In this document: piece after piece, positions 16,363 through 25,653 of the stretch
How positions within the stretch are numbered: the stretch's first letter is position 1
Layout: every line of letters begins with the position of its first letter
NCBI RefSeq assembly: GCF_003346715.1
Contig: NZ_QQPQ01000014.1
Span: forward strand, 62,001 to 126,000
Origin: Oceanispirochaeta sp. M1
GTDB taxonomy: Bacteria > Spirochaetota > Spirochaetia > DSM-2461
Direction: 5' to 3'
DNA length: 64,000 nt
Program-made: the position numbers and the translations under genes
Notes under the pieces: model-generated
The model's database searches: none
The model's input: only the letters and a program-made list of their open reading frames with translations
What the model was told of the DNA's origin: nothing

Positions 16363-18393
16363 ATGAATCGTTTTACAAAAGTTCTCGTCATTCTCCTCTC
16401 CATCGGCTTTCCGGCGTTAAGCGCCGGAGAGGGATCTTCCGAATCCATCTCTGCAGACAGGCCCGTCAGCTCACAGCAGATAAAAAGTGATATGCCTGTG
16501 AAGGCGGTCACTCTGTACAGTGCCGGCCTGGCTCAGATTGTACAAGAGACTGAGGTTACGGGTAATGAGGTCCTCTTGTTCCCTGTTGAACACAAGGACG
16601 TTAATGATATTTTAAAGTCTCTCAGGGTGGAGGACCTGGACGGCGGAAGAGTGGACTCCGTTAATTTTGCCAGTGAGAATCCACTCAATGCTGTTCTATC
16701 GGATATGAGGGTCAATCCTTCGGGATCACCCGGTATCAGGCAGTTCCTTTCCGGCACCCAGGGCGAGCAGGTTACTGTAGCTAATTCTGAGGGTGATTAC
16801 TCGGGCTATATTTTCTCTGTGGAAGATCAGCGGGATGCTGATGGTAATTCAAGGACAATCCTGAACCTGATGAATGCAGATGGTCTCAGGAGTATTGATA
16901 TTTCAACTCTGGTAAATCTGAAATTCTCTGATGAAACCCTTCAGGAAGAACTCCTTGAAGCTCTGGGTGAGATAGCCCGCTCCAGGATAAAGTCCTCCCG
17001 TCTATTGAAAATATCATTAAAGGGAGAGGGTACAAGAACAGTCAGGCTCAGCTATATCCGTGCCGTTCCACTGTGGAAGACTAGTTATAGAATCGTTATT
17101 GATCAGGAAGGAACTCCCCGTCTTGAAGGATGGGCTCTTGTCCAGAATACAGGAAGCGAAGCCTGGGAGGATGTAAACCTCAGCTTTGTGGCCGGTCAAC
17201 CCAACGCTTTTATTATGGACCTGGCATCGCCCCGCTATGTACACAGGGATACTGTTGATATCCCCACAGCCGGACCTCTGGGTGCTGTTGAGTATGACAG
17301 AGGTATTGCTCCCTCCCCCAATGCGGGATCTGCCTATAAGTCCATGGCAGCTCCTTCAGTCATGTACGAAGAATCAGAAATGATGATGGATGATTATTAC
17401 GGCTACGAAGAGTCCTATGAACCTGCTCCTATGCAATCCAGGGCAACGGCTGTGAGAAGCGGAAATTACTACCGCTATACAGTGGACTCTCCTGTGACAG
17501 TTGAATCAAGATCTTCTGCCATGATCCCCATAATCAGCACGGAAAATGTGGGGACAACCCTGGGGATCTATGATCCCTCCTCGGGTGGACTGGTTTTCAA
17601 GTCGATCCGACTGGAAAATGATGGAGATGCCCACTGGGCGGCTGGTCCTGTCTCTGTATCAGAGGGTCGGTCCTATGCCGGGGATGCCCTTATTCCCGAT
17701 ATGATCCCCGGAAGTAAACGCTTTCTCAGCTATGCGGTTCATGGAAATCTGGAGGTTCAGAAATCTGTAGAGAGTCTGCCCCAGAGAATTATATCCCTCA
17801 AGATCAGCGACGGTCTGCTGGAGAGAGTTGATAAGATGGAGAGGGAGAGTCATTACACTGTCAGCGGAGAGGAGAAAGAGCTTATTCTGATCCATCCTAA
17901 AGAGAGCGGTTGGTCTTTAACCGAGAATCCTGAAATTGATGAAGAAACTCCCACTGCTTACCGCTTTACTCTGGAAAGCTGGGACGATCCCATACTCGTG
18001 AAGGAAGAGTATATTATCTCCAGAGACTACGGTCTTAGAAATCTTTCAATCAATGATTTTTCCTACTATCTGGAATGGGGTAATCTATCCAAACAGATGA
18101 AAGAGGCTTTTCAGAAGATGTCTTCATTAAAGAGGCAGTCTGAGCAGCTGAGGTCAGAATCCTCTTCTCTCACTGCTCAGATCAGCAGGCTGGAGAGAGA
18201 TCAGAACCGAGTCCGTGAAAATATGAAAGTTCTGGATCAGGAGTCTGATCTGTTTGCCAAATATGCGGCACAGCTGGAAAAGCAGGAAGAAGATATACAG
18301 AATCTGAATTCACGGGTTGAGGAGAAACAGGCTGCCATTCTCAAGGCAGACAGAGAGCTGATAAATTATATAGCCTCAGTCGAACTGGACTAA
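16363..18393 (+). CDS. Exported DUF4139 (mucoidy-inhibitor-like) protein
   Basis: A 676-residue exported protein. Residues 1-21 are a signal peptide ending 'PALSAGE'. The N-terminal DUF4140-like part begins 'VKAVTLYSAGLAQIVQETEV', and the DUF4139 beta-rich part contains 'VRLSYIRAVPLWKTSYRIVI'. An acidic, methionine-rich insertion ('ESEMMMDDYYGYEESYEP') lies near residues 335-352, and a coiled coil of about 85 residues occupies the region 580-665. In usual members the coiled coil sits between the two domains; here it is at the C-terminus. The function of the family is unknown. The gene overlaps the convergent YHS gene by 18 bases. Confidence 0.82.
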   Translation: MNRFTKVLVILLSIGFPALSAGEGSSESISADRPVSSQQIKSDMPVKAVTLYSAGLAQIVQETEVTGNEVLLFPVEHKDVNDILKSLRVEDLDGGRVDSVNFASENPLNAVLSDMRVNPSGSPGIRQFLSGTQGEQVTVANSEGDYSGYIFSVEDQRDADGNSRTILNLMNADGLRSIDISTLVNLKFSDETLQEELLEALGEIARSRIKSSRLLKISLKGEGTRTVRLSYIRAVPLWKTSYRIVIDQEGTPRLEGWALVQNTGSEAWEDVNLSFVAGQPNAFIMDLASPRYVHRDTVDIPTAGPLGAVEYDRGIAPSPNAGSAYKSMAAPSVMYEESEMMMDDYYGYEESYEPAPMQSRATAVRSGNYYRYTVDSPVTVESRSSAMIPIISTENVGTTLGIYDPSSGGLVFKSIRLENDGDAHWAAGPVSVSEGRSYAGDALIPDMIPGSKRFLSYAVHGNLEVQKSVESLPQRIISLKISDGLLERVDKMERESHYTVSGEEKELILIHPKESGWSLTENPEIDEETPTAYRFTLESWDDPILVKEEYIISRDYGLRNLSINDFSYYLEWGNLSKQMKEAFQKMSSLKRQSEQLRSESSSLTAQISRLERDQNRVRENMKVLDQESDLFAKYAAQLEKQEEDIQNLNSRVEEKQAAILKADRELINYIASVELD

Positions 18394-18810
18394 TCTCCAG
18401 TACTCGTCGGCCTGTTGTCTTTTTGTATCAGTTTCAGCAATCCAGGCCCGGCGTCCCCTTCGGCTGTAGAAGAAAAACAGCTCTCCTTCCTGAAGCAGCC
18501 AGATTTCAGGATTTCCGTACACCTTATGTCTATCTGATAGGCCGTTTGCACAATGTCCCCCGTAGAGGGGGGCATATTCTTCTGGATTCTCCTTAAACAG
18601 CTCCTTGTATTCACTGCTGCTGAAGTACCAGACAGCACCTTTCCATTCAATGCTGAACTTACTGACTCCCTTCACTGCCTTATTCTGCAGATGATAGGCA
18701 AGGGCATCATACCCATCTATGGCGATATTCTTCCGGTCAGTGTTTATCTCTCCCGCCATCAGTACGGATGGCAGAAAGAACAGTGAAAACAGCATTATAT
18801 TTATTCTCAT
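18376..18810 (-). CDS. Exported YHS-domain protein
   Basis: A 144-residue protein with a signal peptide (cleavage near 'LMAGEI') followed by one YHS domain: 'IDGYDALAYHLQNKAVKG', 'WYFSSSEYKELFKENPEEYA' and the defining 'PLYGGHCANGLS'. YHS domains are associated with metal handling and copper or heavy-metal enzymes. The tyrosine-histidine-cysteine cluster is complete here. Its 3' end overlaps the DUF4139 stop by 18 bases in convergent orientation. Confidence 0.82.
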   Translation of the reverse strand: MRINIMLFSLFFLPSVLMAGEINTDRKNIAIDGYDALAYHLQNKAVKGVSKFSIEWKGAVWYFSSSEYKELFKENPEEYAPLYGGHCANGLSDRHKVYGNPEIWLLQEGELFFFYSRRGRRAWIAETDTKRQQADEYWRLVQFD

Positions 18811-18897
18811 ATATACTCCAAAACCTATAGTCTAAGGTATTCGGGATGCAAAAACCATTTCAACTGATATGGACAGACCAAGAAAAAATATTTCCTG

Positions 18898-18926
18898 TTT
18901 ACAGGGATTAATCCAGACCCTATACT
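18898..18926 (+). promoter_or_regulatory. Sigma-70-type promoter giving an apparently leaderless antiporter mRNA
   Basis: TTTACA (18898-18903), a 17-base spacer and TATACT (18921-18926) form a strong promoter. The start codon ATG 18936 lies only 9 bases past the -10 box, so transcription should begin 2-4 bases before it. There is no Shine-Dalgarno sequence between the -10 box and the ATG. Confidence 0.7.
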
Positions 18927-18935
18927 TGTCGAACC

Positions 18936-20177
18936 ATGAACGAATTTATCAATGAATTTCAGCAATTATGGCAGTATCTGCACCTTCATCCTCTCTTCGC
19001 AGCCGGGATGATTCTTATTGCGGGTTACTACCTGGGCCGTCTTGCCGGCTTTATTAAACTTCCCGAGATCACGGGTTATATCTTTGCCGGTCTTATTATC
19101 GGGAAATCCTTTCTCCATATTGTTCCTCATGAAGTGGAAGAGAGCCTTGGAATCTTTACACATATAGCACTGGGACTTATTGCTCTCACAATCGGTGGAG
19201 AATTTTCATTATCAAAGCTGAAGCGTCTTGGTAAGGATGTTTCAATAATAACTCTGGTTCAGATTCTAGCCACTTTTACCATGGTTACCCTGGCACTTAC
19301 ATTTTTGAAGCTGCCCTTTCCTGTAGCCATGCTGGCCGGTGCCATTGCATCTGCCACGGCTCCTGCTGCAACAGTCCATATTGTGCAGAATCTTAAAGCC
19401 CACGGTAAATTTGTCGACATGCTCTACGGTGTGGTCGCCCTGGATGATGCGGGATGTGTGATTCTGTTTTCAGTGGTGTTTTCATTTGCCGGTTCCATGC
19501 TGGGTATCACAGGCGGGAATCATGGTGCCATGGCTGCCATAGCCCATATTTTGCTGGAGATCGGAATCGGTGCCCTGGGTGGTTATCTGATACATAGAGC
19601 CACCTGTAAAAGACACAATGATAATGAAACCCTCATTGTAACTTTGGGATTCTTTTTTACCATGACCGTGTTGGTAATGGGACTGGGAATGTCTCCTCTT
19701 CTCACAAATATGGCGGCAGGAACTGTTCTTATCAACCTGTCACCCCGTAATCATAGAATCTTTAATATCCTGATGCCCCTGACTCCTCCCTTATATGCCA
19801 TGTTCTTTGTTCTGGCGGGGATGGAGCTGGATCCCACTCAGTTTCTGAACCCTGTGATTCTTCTGATGGGATCTGTCTATATTCTTTTCAGAGCCGTGGG
19901 GAAATACGGTGGAGTCTATGCAGGTTGTGCAATCGTCAAATCGGAACCCAGGATAAAAAAATATCTTGGATTTTGTATGCTGCCTCAGGCTGGTGTGGCC
20001 ATCGGTTTGATGGATATTGTATCGGGAATGCATATGGGACCCGAAGTGGCTCCAGAAGTTGTAATTGCTATCACATCGCTCAACAGCATCATTCTGATGT
20101 CGGTTTTTGTTAATGAAATTTTCGGACCGCCCATTTCAAAGTTCGCTTTGATCCGCGGCAATAATATGGAGGTATAA
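18936..20177 (+). CDS. Cation:proton antiporter, CPA2 family
   Basis: A 413-residue inner-membrane Na+/H+ or K+/H+ exchanger with about 12-13 helices. 'LPEITGYIFAGLIIGKSFLH' is the typical TM2-3 motif, and 'SATAPAATVHIVQNLKAHG' followed by 'VVALDDAGCVILFSVVF' carries the transport-site aspartates of CPA2 exchangers. It lacks the RCK/TrkA-N domain of KefB/KefC. The following EIIA-PII-like gene starts one base after its stop, so regulation through that partner is likely. It appears to be translated from a leaderless mRNA. Confidence 0.9.
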   Translation: MNEFINEFQQLWQYLHLHPLFAAGMILIAGYYLGRLAGFIKLPEITGYIFAGLIIGKSFLHIVPHEVEESLGIFTHIALGLIALTIGGEFSLSKLKRLGKDVSIITLVQILATFTMVTLALTFLKLPFPVAMLAGAIASATAPAATVHIVQNLKAHGKFVDMLYGVVALDDAGCVILFSVVFSFAGSMLGITGGNHGAMAAIAHILLEIGIGALGGYLIHRATCKRHNDNETLIVTLGFFFTMTVLVMGLGMSPLLTNMAAGTVLINLSPRNHRIFNILMPLTPPLYAMFFVLAGMELDPTQFLNPVILLMGSVYILFRAVGKYGGVYAGCAIVKSEPRIKKYLGFCMLPQAGVAIGLMDIVSGMHMGPEVAPEVVIAITSLNSIILMSVFVNEIFGPPISKFALIRGNNMEV

Positions 20178-20178
20178 G

Positions 20179-21006
20179 ATGGACCTGCAAAGCATGTTTC
20201 ACCCAGAAAGCTGTAAAGCAAATATCAGCGATGTACGTAAGCAGGATGTCCTGGAAACTCTGGCCGATCTGGCCATGAAGCATCCAGCAGCCTCAGGAGT
20301 TGACCGCACTATACTTTTGCAGAGGCTGAATGAAAGAGAAGAAAAAGGTTCTACTGGGATCGGAAGCCAGCTGGCAATACCCCATGCTCAGGTTCCCGGT
20401 CTGGAACAGTTTGTAATCTCTATGGCCACAAGCCAGAAAGGTATTGATTATGAATCCATTGATGGTAAGAAAGCCCGTCTCTTTTTTATGATCCTTGCTC
20501 CCGAAGGGGAGGCCGCCAGTCATCTAAAAGTTCTGGCTAATATCTCAAGAACCCTCTCTCTTCCCGGTGTGAGACCTGAAATTCTGGCTGCACCCACAGA
20601 GCTGGCACTGTATGAGGCATTTATCTCAAGGGCTAATCCCGAAGGGACCAGTACTCTGAAACAGAAAGAGGATATGAGTCTTCTGACTCTTATCCTTTTT
20701 GATAAAGAATTGATTTATGACATTCTGGAAATGTTCCTGCAGAAGGGTATTGAAGGTGCCAATATTGCAGATTCCTATGGTATGGGAGAGTACATTTCCA
20801 ATGTACCCCTCTTCGCCGGTTTCCTTGGATTTATGAATGACAGAACCAACAGCAGTAAAACCCTGCAGGCTCTCATTCCCAAGTCCTCCATCGACAGCAT
20901 TGTAGAGGGGATCGAATCCATCACCGGAGATCTGGATAAGAAGCAGGGAGCCGCCCTGTTTGTCACTCCTGTCCAGCTGTGGAAAGGCACCATGAAGATG
21001 ATGTAA
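20179..21006 (+). CDS. PTS EIIA-like domain fused to a PII-like domain, partner of the antiporter
   Basis: Residues 1-150 are a fructose/nitrogen-type PTS EIIA domain. The phosphorylatable histidine is His69 in 'GSQLAIPHAQVPG', and 'LAPEGEAASHLKVLANISR' is also conserved. Residues 165-275 form a second alpha-beta domain ('LLTLILFDKELIYDILEMFL', 'NVPLFAGFLGFM', 'GAALFVTPVQLWKG') that resembles PII-like ferredoxin folds; this second assignment is by pattern only. The gene follows the CPA2 antiporter by one base, so it probably gates ion exchange in response to phosphorylation state or a small ligand. No sugar PTS genes are nearby. Confidence 0.78.
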   Translation: MDLQSMFHPESCKANISDVRKQDVLETLADLAMKHPAASGVDRTILLQRLNEREEKGSTGIGSQLAIPHAQVPGLEQFVISMATSQKGIDYESIDGKKARLFFMILAPEGEAASHLKVLANISRTLSLPGVRPEILAAPTELALYEAFISRANPEGTSTLKQKEDMSLLTLILFDKELIYDILEMFLQKGIEGANIADSYGMGEYISNVPLFAGFLGFMNDRTNSSKTLQALIPKSSIDSIVEGIESITGDLDKKQGAALFVTPVQLWKGTMKMM

Positions 21007-21013
21007 GTCTCCT

Positions 21014-21781
21014 ATGCAGATACTATTTTCTCCTACCAAACAGATGAACTTTGAATCCCGCGGTCTGCCTGTCTCAGCAGATCTCCCGAACACAACTCCC
21101 CGCTTTTTTAATGAAGCCCGTATGCTCAACAACATATTGAAAGACTTCAGCAGCCAGGAACTGGGGACGCTGATGAAGATGAGTGAGCCTCTCTCTGATC
21201 AGACTTACATTGCAGTCAGAGATTTTGACGGACATTCCGGGAAGCCTGCACTGTTTACCTACTCGGGAACATCCTTTCTGGCACTTGATGCGGGAACCCT
21301 GGATAAGGAAAGTCTGGCTTTTGCCGGGAATCATCTCTGCATCCTTTCGGGCATGTACGGGCTGCTGTCTCCAATGGACCTGATCTCCCCCTATAGGCTG
21401 GAGATGAAAACTGCACTTTCCATAGGGGATGCAAAGAATCTTAGCGCATTCTGGAAGCCCCGTATTACTGAATCTCTTGCTGAGAATATGAAAAATCAGG
21501 GAGATGAAGTTGTTATCAACCTGGCTTCAGCTGAGTATTCAAAAACTATCAACCAAAAGAGCCTGAACTGCAGAATTATTAATTTCCATTTCAAGGATAA
21601 ATCCGCATCGGGATACAGAACTGTAGGCATGTATGCAAAAACAGCCCGAGGCGAGATGCTGCGACGAATACTGAGTGAAAAGATACTTAATCCTGATGTT
21701 TTAAAGAATACTCCTACCTATAATTATGAATTCCGTAATGATCTGAGTGATGGTGGAAACTGGATTTTTACCAGAGACTGA
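21014..21781 (+). CDS. yaaA: Peroxide stress protein YaaA (DUF328)
   Basis: A 255-residue cytoplasmic protein matching YaaA throughout: 'ILFSPTKQMNF', 'LSDQTYIAVRDFDGHSGKPA', 'LCILSGMYGLLSPMDLISPY', 'EVVINLASAEYSKTI' and the C-terminal 'TYNYEFRNDLSDGGNWIF'. In Escherichia coli YaaA limits free iron and DNA damage under peroxide stress. It lies 7 bases after the EIIA-PII gene and may be the last gene of the antiporter operon. Confidence 0.93.
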   Translation: MQILFSPTKQMNFESRGLPVSADLPNTTPRFFNEARMLNNILKDFSSQELGTLMKMSEPLSDQTYIAVRDFDGHSGKPALFTYSGTSFLALDAGTLDKESLAFAGNHLCILSGMYGLLSPMDLISPYRLEMKTALSIGDAKNLSAFWKPRITESLAENMKNQGDEVVINLASAEYSKTINQKSLNCRIINFHFKDKSASGYRTVGMYAKTARGEMLRRILSEKILNPDVLKNTPTYNYEFRNDLSDGGNWIFTRD

Positions 21782-21913
21782 AACCGTTAATCAAATATTC
21801 AAAAAAACAGTTAAATAGCTCTGGGTTTGTTTGATTTCAGGATTTGGAAAGTTGAGAAATTCCTTCTGTGGTAGTATGTTATAAAATAATATTGCACAAG
21901 AATAGGAATGATT

Positions 21914-23968
21914 ATGAAGAAAGTATTATTCTTTACCCTTCTCATGTGTTTTCTATCAGTTTTCTTTGTTCAGGCTGAAAGTCCTTTTACTATTCTGACA
22001 CAGCCAACGATGATGGTTCCATTAGGACCCGCCACTGATGGCGTACAGAACTTTTCTCTCGGTGGTGGAGTGCTGCTGGAGGGTGAATTTAATCTCAAGA
22101 CTGATAATTTCCTTAAATATCTCCATTTTGGTCCTCAACTTGAGTATGGAGTTCTTCCCATTAATGCGGGAAGTACCATTTTCAGTATGTTCAATTTTGG
22201 GGCCAATGCGGGTGTGAAGATCAGTCCATTACCTCGGACCATACTAAGAGCCTGGGGAGGGGGCGGCGCCTCTTTAGGAATGTATCAGGATGAATCCGGT
22301 TTATTCCCCTATTATACCGCGGGAACAGATGTGAAATTCCGTTTATCTCCCACTGTAGATCTGGGAGTAGGTGCTCGTTATCTTCAGGGACAATCATCCA
22401 TCGGGACAATTTATCAGGGAGTCGCCATCTCTTTGGGACTGGGATATAAATTTCAGAGCGGTTCCAGGGGTGCGGATCTCCATTTTACCCCGAATACCAC
22501 TGAGATCTATCCCCTGTATTACACCTGGTATGATGAAAATCCACTGGGCGATGTTCTGCTGACAAACAATTCTTCAGAGAAGATCAGAAATATCAGAACC
22601 AGTTTTTATGTTCCCCAATATATGGATCAGCCAAAGTATTCAGATACAGTAATTCACACCATGGCCAAGGGAGACTCAGAAACTATTCCTCTCCAGGGGC
22701 TGTTTACAACGAGAATCTTTGAGATTAATGAAGGCTTGAAGGTCGCCGGAGAAATTACTGTGGAGTATGAATACTACGGTAAAACATATTCCGAGTCGGT
22801 TCCTCTGACTGTTTATATTAACAATAAGAATGCCATGACCTGGGATGATGACAGAAAGGCTGCCTGCTTTGTTACAGCCAATAATCCCCTTGTTTACAGT
22901 TATGCAAGAAGTGTCTCCGGTAAGGTGAGACGCGATGCTGTGGGTGCTCTGGATAAGAATTTCCAGATAGGAATGGGGCTCTTTGAGGCCATGACCCTTT
23001 ATGGTCTAGGTTATGTCGTTGATCCCTCATCAGCCTACACCGAACTGTCAGCCAATGAGCTGGTTGTGGATTACATTCAGTTCCCTCAGCAGACTCTGAT
23101 TTCCCAGGGTGGAGACTGTGACGACCTTTCGGTCCTGTATGCCTCCATGCTCGAAGCCTCCGGTATCCCTGCTGCATTTATAACAATTCCAGGGCATATC
23201 TACGTTGCCTATCAGCTGGGCCTCAGTGAACAGCAGGCAAAGAGAAAATTCCCAAGTGCAGATAACCTTCTGTATGTGGATGGAAAACCATGGCTGCCGG
23301 TTGAAGTAACCCTTGTTGATGACGGATTTCTTTATTCATGGCAGATTGGCGCCCGTCAGATCAGAGAGAATAATGGAGAGTATGGATTCTTCCCGGTAAG
23401 AGAAGCCTGGGAGTACTACCCTCCGGCCGAATATGAATCTGTAGGAATCGCCTATCTCCCGAATCCCAATGAAGTATTGGAGCAGCATGAAAAAGAACTG
23501 AACCGTTTCCTTAAGCTGGAAATAAACGGACAGGTCGCCTCTATCAACCGTCAGATTCAGGAAGATGGTAAATCACACATCCTCTACAACAAGATGGGTG
23601 TTACATACGCCCGTTATGGTTTCTATGACGATGCTTTGACCTGGTTTAATAAAGTAATACGGGAAAAGGATTTTTATCCCAGTCTGATGAATATGGGTAA
23701 TATCTATTACCTGTTGGAAGATCCGGATCAGGCATCCCGTTATTACAGCAAGGCTCTTGCAGTTAAACCGGACAGTGAAAATGCACTTGTCGGTCTGGCC
23801 CGAGTCAGCTCAGAACTTGAAGATTATGATACTGCCAACGCCGCACTGGCCACATTGGCTGCTATTAATCCTGATTCAGCAAAAAATATCTCCCATCTGG
23901 GAACATCAGGTATCGGCCGGGCTTCATCTGCCCAGAACCGTGAAATTGATGAATGGAGCGAAGAATGA
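21914..23968 (+). CDS. Outer-membrane barrel protein with transglutaminase-like and TPR domains
   Basis: A 684-residue exported protein. After a signal peptide (to about 'FFVQAES') comes a beta-rich barrel-like domain of about 165 residues ending 'AISLGLGYKF', then an immunoglobulin-like stretch. A transglutaminase-like domain follows with 'ISQGGDCDDLSVLYASMLEA' (catalytic cysteine) and 'FITIPGHIYVAYQL' (histidine). Three or so TPR units close the chain (about 540-650). ATG 21914 is preferred because AGGA lies 6 bases upstream; ATG 21908 is too close to it. The stop overlaps the next gene (ATGA), so the two probably form a periplasmic or surface complex. Confidence 0.72.
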   Translation: MKKVLFFTLLMCFLSVFFVQAESPFTILTQPTMMVPLGPATDGVQNFSLGGGVLLEGEFNLKTDNFLKYLHFGPQLEYGVLPINAGSTIFSMFNFGANAGVKISPLPRTILRAWGGGGASLGMYQDESGLFPYYTAGTDVKFRLSPTVDLGVGARYLQGQSSIGTIYQGVAISLGLGYKFQSGSRGADLHFTPNTTEIYPLYYTWYDENPLGDVLLTNNSSEKIRNIRTSFYVPQYMDQPKYSDTVIHTMAKGDSETIPLQGLFTTRIFEINEGLKVAGEITVEYEYYGKTYSESVPLTVYINNKNAMTWDDDRKAACFVTANNPLVYSYARSVSGKVRRDAVGALDKNFQIGMGLFEAMTLYGLGYVVDPSSAYTELSANELVVDYIQFPQQTLISQGGDCDDLSVLYASMLEASGIPAAFITIPGHIYVAYQLGLSEQQAKRKFPSADNLLYVDGKPWLPVEVTLVDDGFLYSWQIGARQIRENNGEYGFFPVREAWEYYPPAEYESVGIAYLPNPNEVLEQHEKELNRFLKLEINGQVASINRQIQEDGKSHILYNKMGVTYARYGFYDDALTWFNKVIREKDFYPSLMNMGNIYYLLEDPDQASRYYSKALAVKPDSENALVGLARVSSELEDYDTANAALATLAAINPDSAKNISHLGTSGIGRASSAQNREIDEWSEE

Positions 23969-25614
23969 AAAAAATGATAATCCCATTAATTATTCTATTG
24001 CTTGCAGCCTCGTGTAAGGCACCCACCGCTCTGCTTGATAAGCTCGAAGACGATGTAAAAGCCGCCAATGATCTCTATCTTGAAATCGTGAGTATCTCTC
24101 CCGATGAGAATCAGCTTTTTACGAACCCCGGAGAAGAGGTGAGGATAGAGTTTGACAGAACCATTGATATGGAAAGTATTGCTGAGCTTGTAAAAATCCT
24201 TGATGCAGAGGGGGATGTCTTTGGTGCTGCCTCAGACAGAAAAACACTGGAATATGATTTTGATGAATCTTCAAATATTCTGACAATTGCCGCGAATCCA
24301 TATCTTGATGGTCTGGAACAGTACACGGTTGAGATTATTGAGGGATTGAAAGGGACAGATGGCAGTCTGCTCAGAGAAAGTATGTCCTGGAGTTTTACGA
24401 CCAATGATGATCCTCGTGGTTATGTTGAGATAGAAGATGAGTATTCTAGTGGAACGGTAACGGTGAACCTCTTTTCTGAGGGGGCTACTTTTTATGCGAT
24501 CGCCACTTCCAGTGATGCTGTGAATGCGAGTACGGACTGGATTGCAATAACAAGTAATCCCATGGAAGTTATAGGTGTGCCTATCGAGGCTGTTAATGGA
24601 GAGACTTCACTGTATGTTAAATTCCGTGACGGAATGATCAATGAAGCCCGCTCAGCCAATGTTTCGAGGATTGAGAGTGCATCAACGATTCATGATAGCA
24701 TAGGACCGGTTATTTCAATAAACTGGGATATCCTTTATGGAAATATTGCTAATGGTGGAAATCCTACAATCTCAGCGACAGTAACTGATTCTTCATCAGG
24801 TGTAGCTAGTATCAGTTGGTCTGAGTATGAAGGCAGCGATGTCTCGGATGAGCAATTGAATTTTACTAATGGGGATACACTCAGTGCTACAGTTACTACT
24901 CCTCTAACAGAGGGAGAAGAATATGAAATTATTCTTACTGCTATTGATAACGTAGGGAATGAGACTTCATCTAGCCCCAGAACCATTCATAGAGATACTG
25001 TTGCCCCGGCTACTCCAGTGCATACAGGTCCATCAATAACTGATGTTGCAGAAGAGAACCCTACTTCCGATACTCTACCCAATTATACATTCTCAACTAA
25101 CTCAGATATTGTCACTTACCAATACAGCATTAATGGTTCCAGCACATGGCGAACTTACCCTGGTACGACAGTAATGAGTTATGGAAATGATCAGACTATT
25201 AGGTTTAGAGGTATTGATAGTGCAGGTAATGCATCCAGTGCAACAGTTCCAGATGCTGATGATACGTATTTTATTTACCCATCATCAATTTATCCTTCCA
25301 GTGGGTCTTATCTTACTGGAGATTTAACATGGGCATATTCATCAAAGGCATACACTTCAAGAAGCTATTTTAAGGCCTATATAGGTTTAACCAGTAGAAG
25401 TCAAATAGAAATATATCTTAATCCGGTATATGATAAATTTGGCAATCTTACAGGTGCAGATACAAGACTCCTTTCTTATATCGATAAATCTGAATTTCCA
25501 ACTCTAACATTTGGAAGAACTTATTATTGGAGGTTTGAAGTATATGATTCTGGAGATGAAGTTATATTTTCAAGCCCTGTATATACATTTACGGGTTCTA
25601 AATTTTTTCTTTGA
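23965..25614 (+). CDS. Lipoprotein with Ig-like (Big_5) domains
   Basis: A 549-residue lipoprotein with lipobox 'LAASC' (Cys17). Residues about 35-150 form a bacterial Ig-like domain of the Big_5 type ('VSISPDENQLFTNPGEEVRI', 'YTVEIIEGLKGTDG', 'SWSFTTND'). The rest is a series of beta-sandwich-like repeats with 'DNVGNETSSSPRTIHRDTVA' and 'IDSAGNASSATV', common in surface adhesin-like proteins. GGAG precedes ATG 23965, which overlaps the stop of the transglutaminase protein by 4 bases. Codon use turns AT-rich in the last third, which may mean a swapped C-terminal module. Confidence 0.72.
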   Translation: MKKMIIPLIILLLAASCKAPTALLDKLEDDVKAANDLYLEIVSISPDENQLFTNPGEEVRIEFDRTIDMESIAELVKILDAEGDVFGAASDRKTLEYDFDESSNILTIAANPYLDGLEQYTVEIIEGLKGTDGSLLRESMSWSFTTNDDPRGYVEIEDEYSSGTVTVNLFSEGATFYAIATSSDAVNASTDWIAITSNPMEVIGVPIEAVNGETSLYVKFRDGMINEARSANVSRIESASTIHDSIGPVISINWDILYGNIANGGNPTISATVTDSSSGVASISWSEYEGSDVSDEQLNFTNGDTLSATVTTPLTEGEEYEIILTAIDNVGNETSSSPRTIHRDTVAPATPVHTGPSITDVAEENPTSDTLPNYTFSTNSDIVTYQYSINGSSTWRTYPGTTVMSYGNDQTIRFRGIDSAGNASSATVPDADDTYFIYPSSIYPSSGSYLTGDLTWAYSSKAYTSRSYFKAYIGLTSRSQIEIYLNPVYDKFGNLTGADTRLLSYIDKSEFPTLTFGRTYYWRFEVYDSGDEVIFSSPVYTFTGSKFFL

Positions 25615-25644
25615 AATCAGGTGAATTATTAATATCACCTGATT
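25615..25644. terminator. Bidirectional terminator hairpin
   Basis: A perfect 10-bp inverted repeat, AATCAGGTGA (25615-25624) and TCACCTGATT (25635-25644), with a 10-base loop lies directly after the lipoprotein stop and before the end of the convergent head-GIN gene. T-rich flanks follow the stem on either strand. Confidence 0.8.
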
Positions 25645-25653
25645 TTATAATAA

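Noticed and set aside
20626-21135. A 169-codon minus-strand open frame over the EIIA gene end and yaaA start
   Set aside because: It is antisense to two well-supported genes and shows no domain or ribosome binding site.
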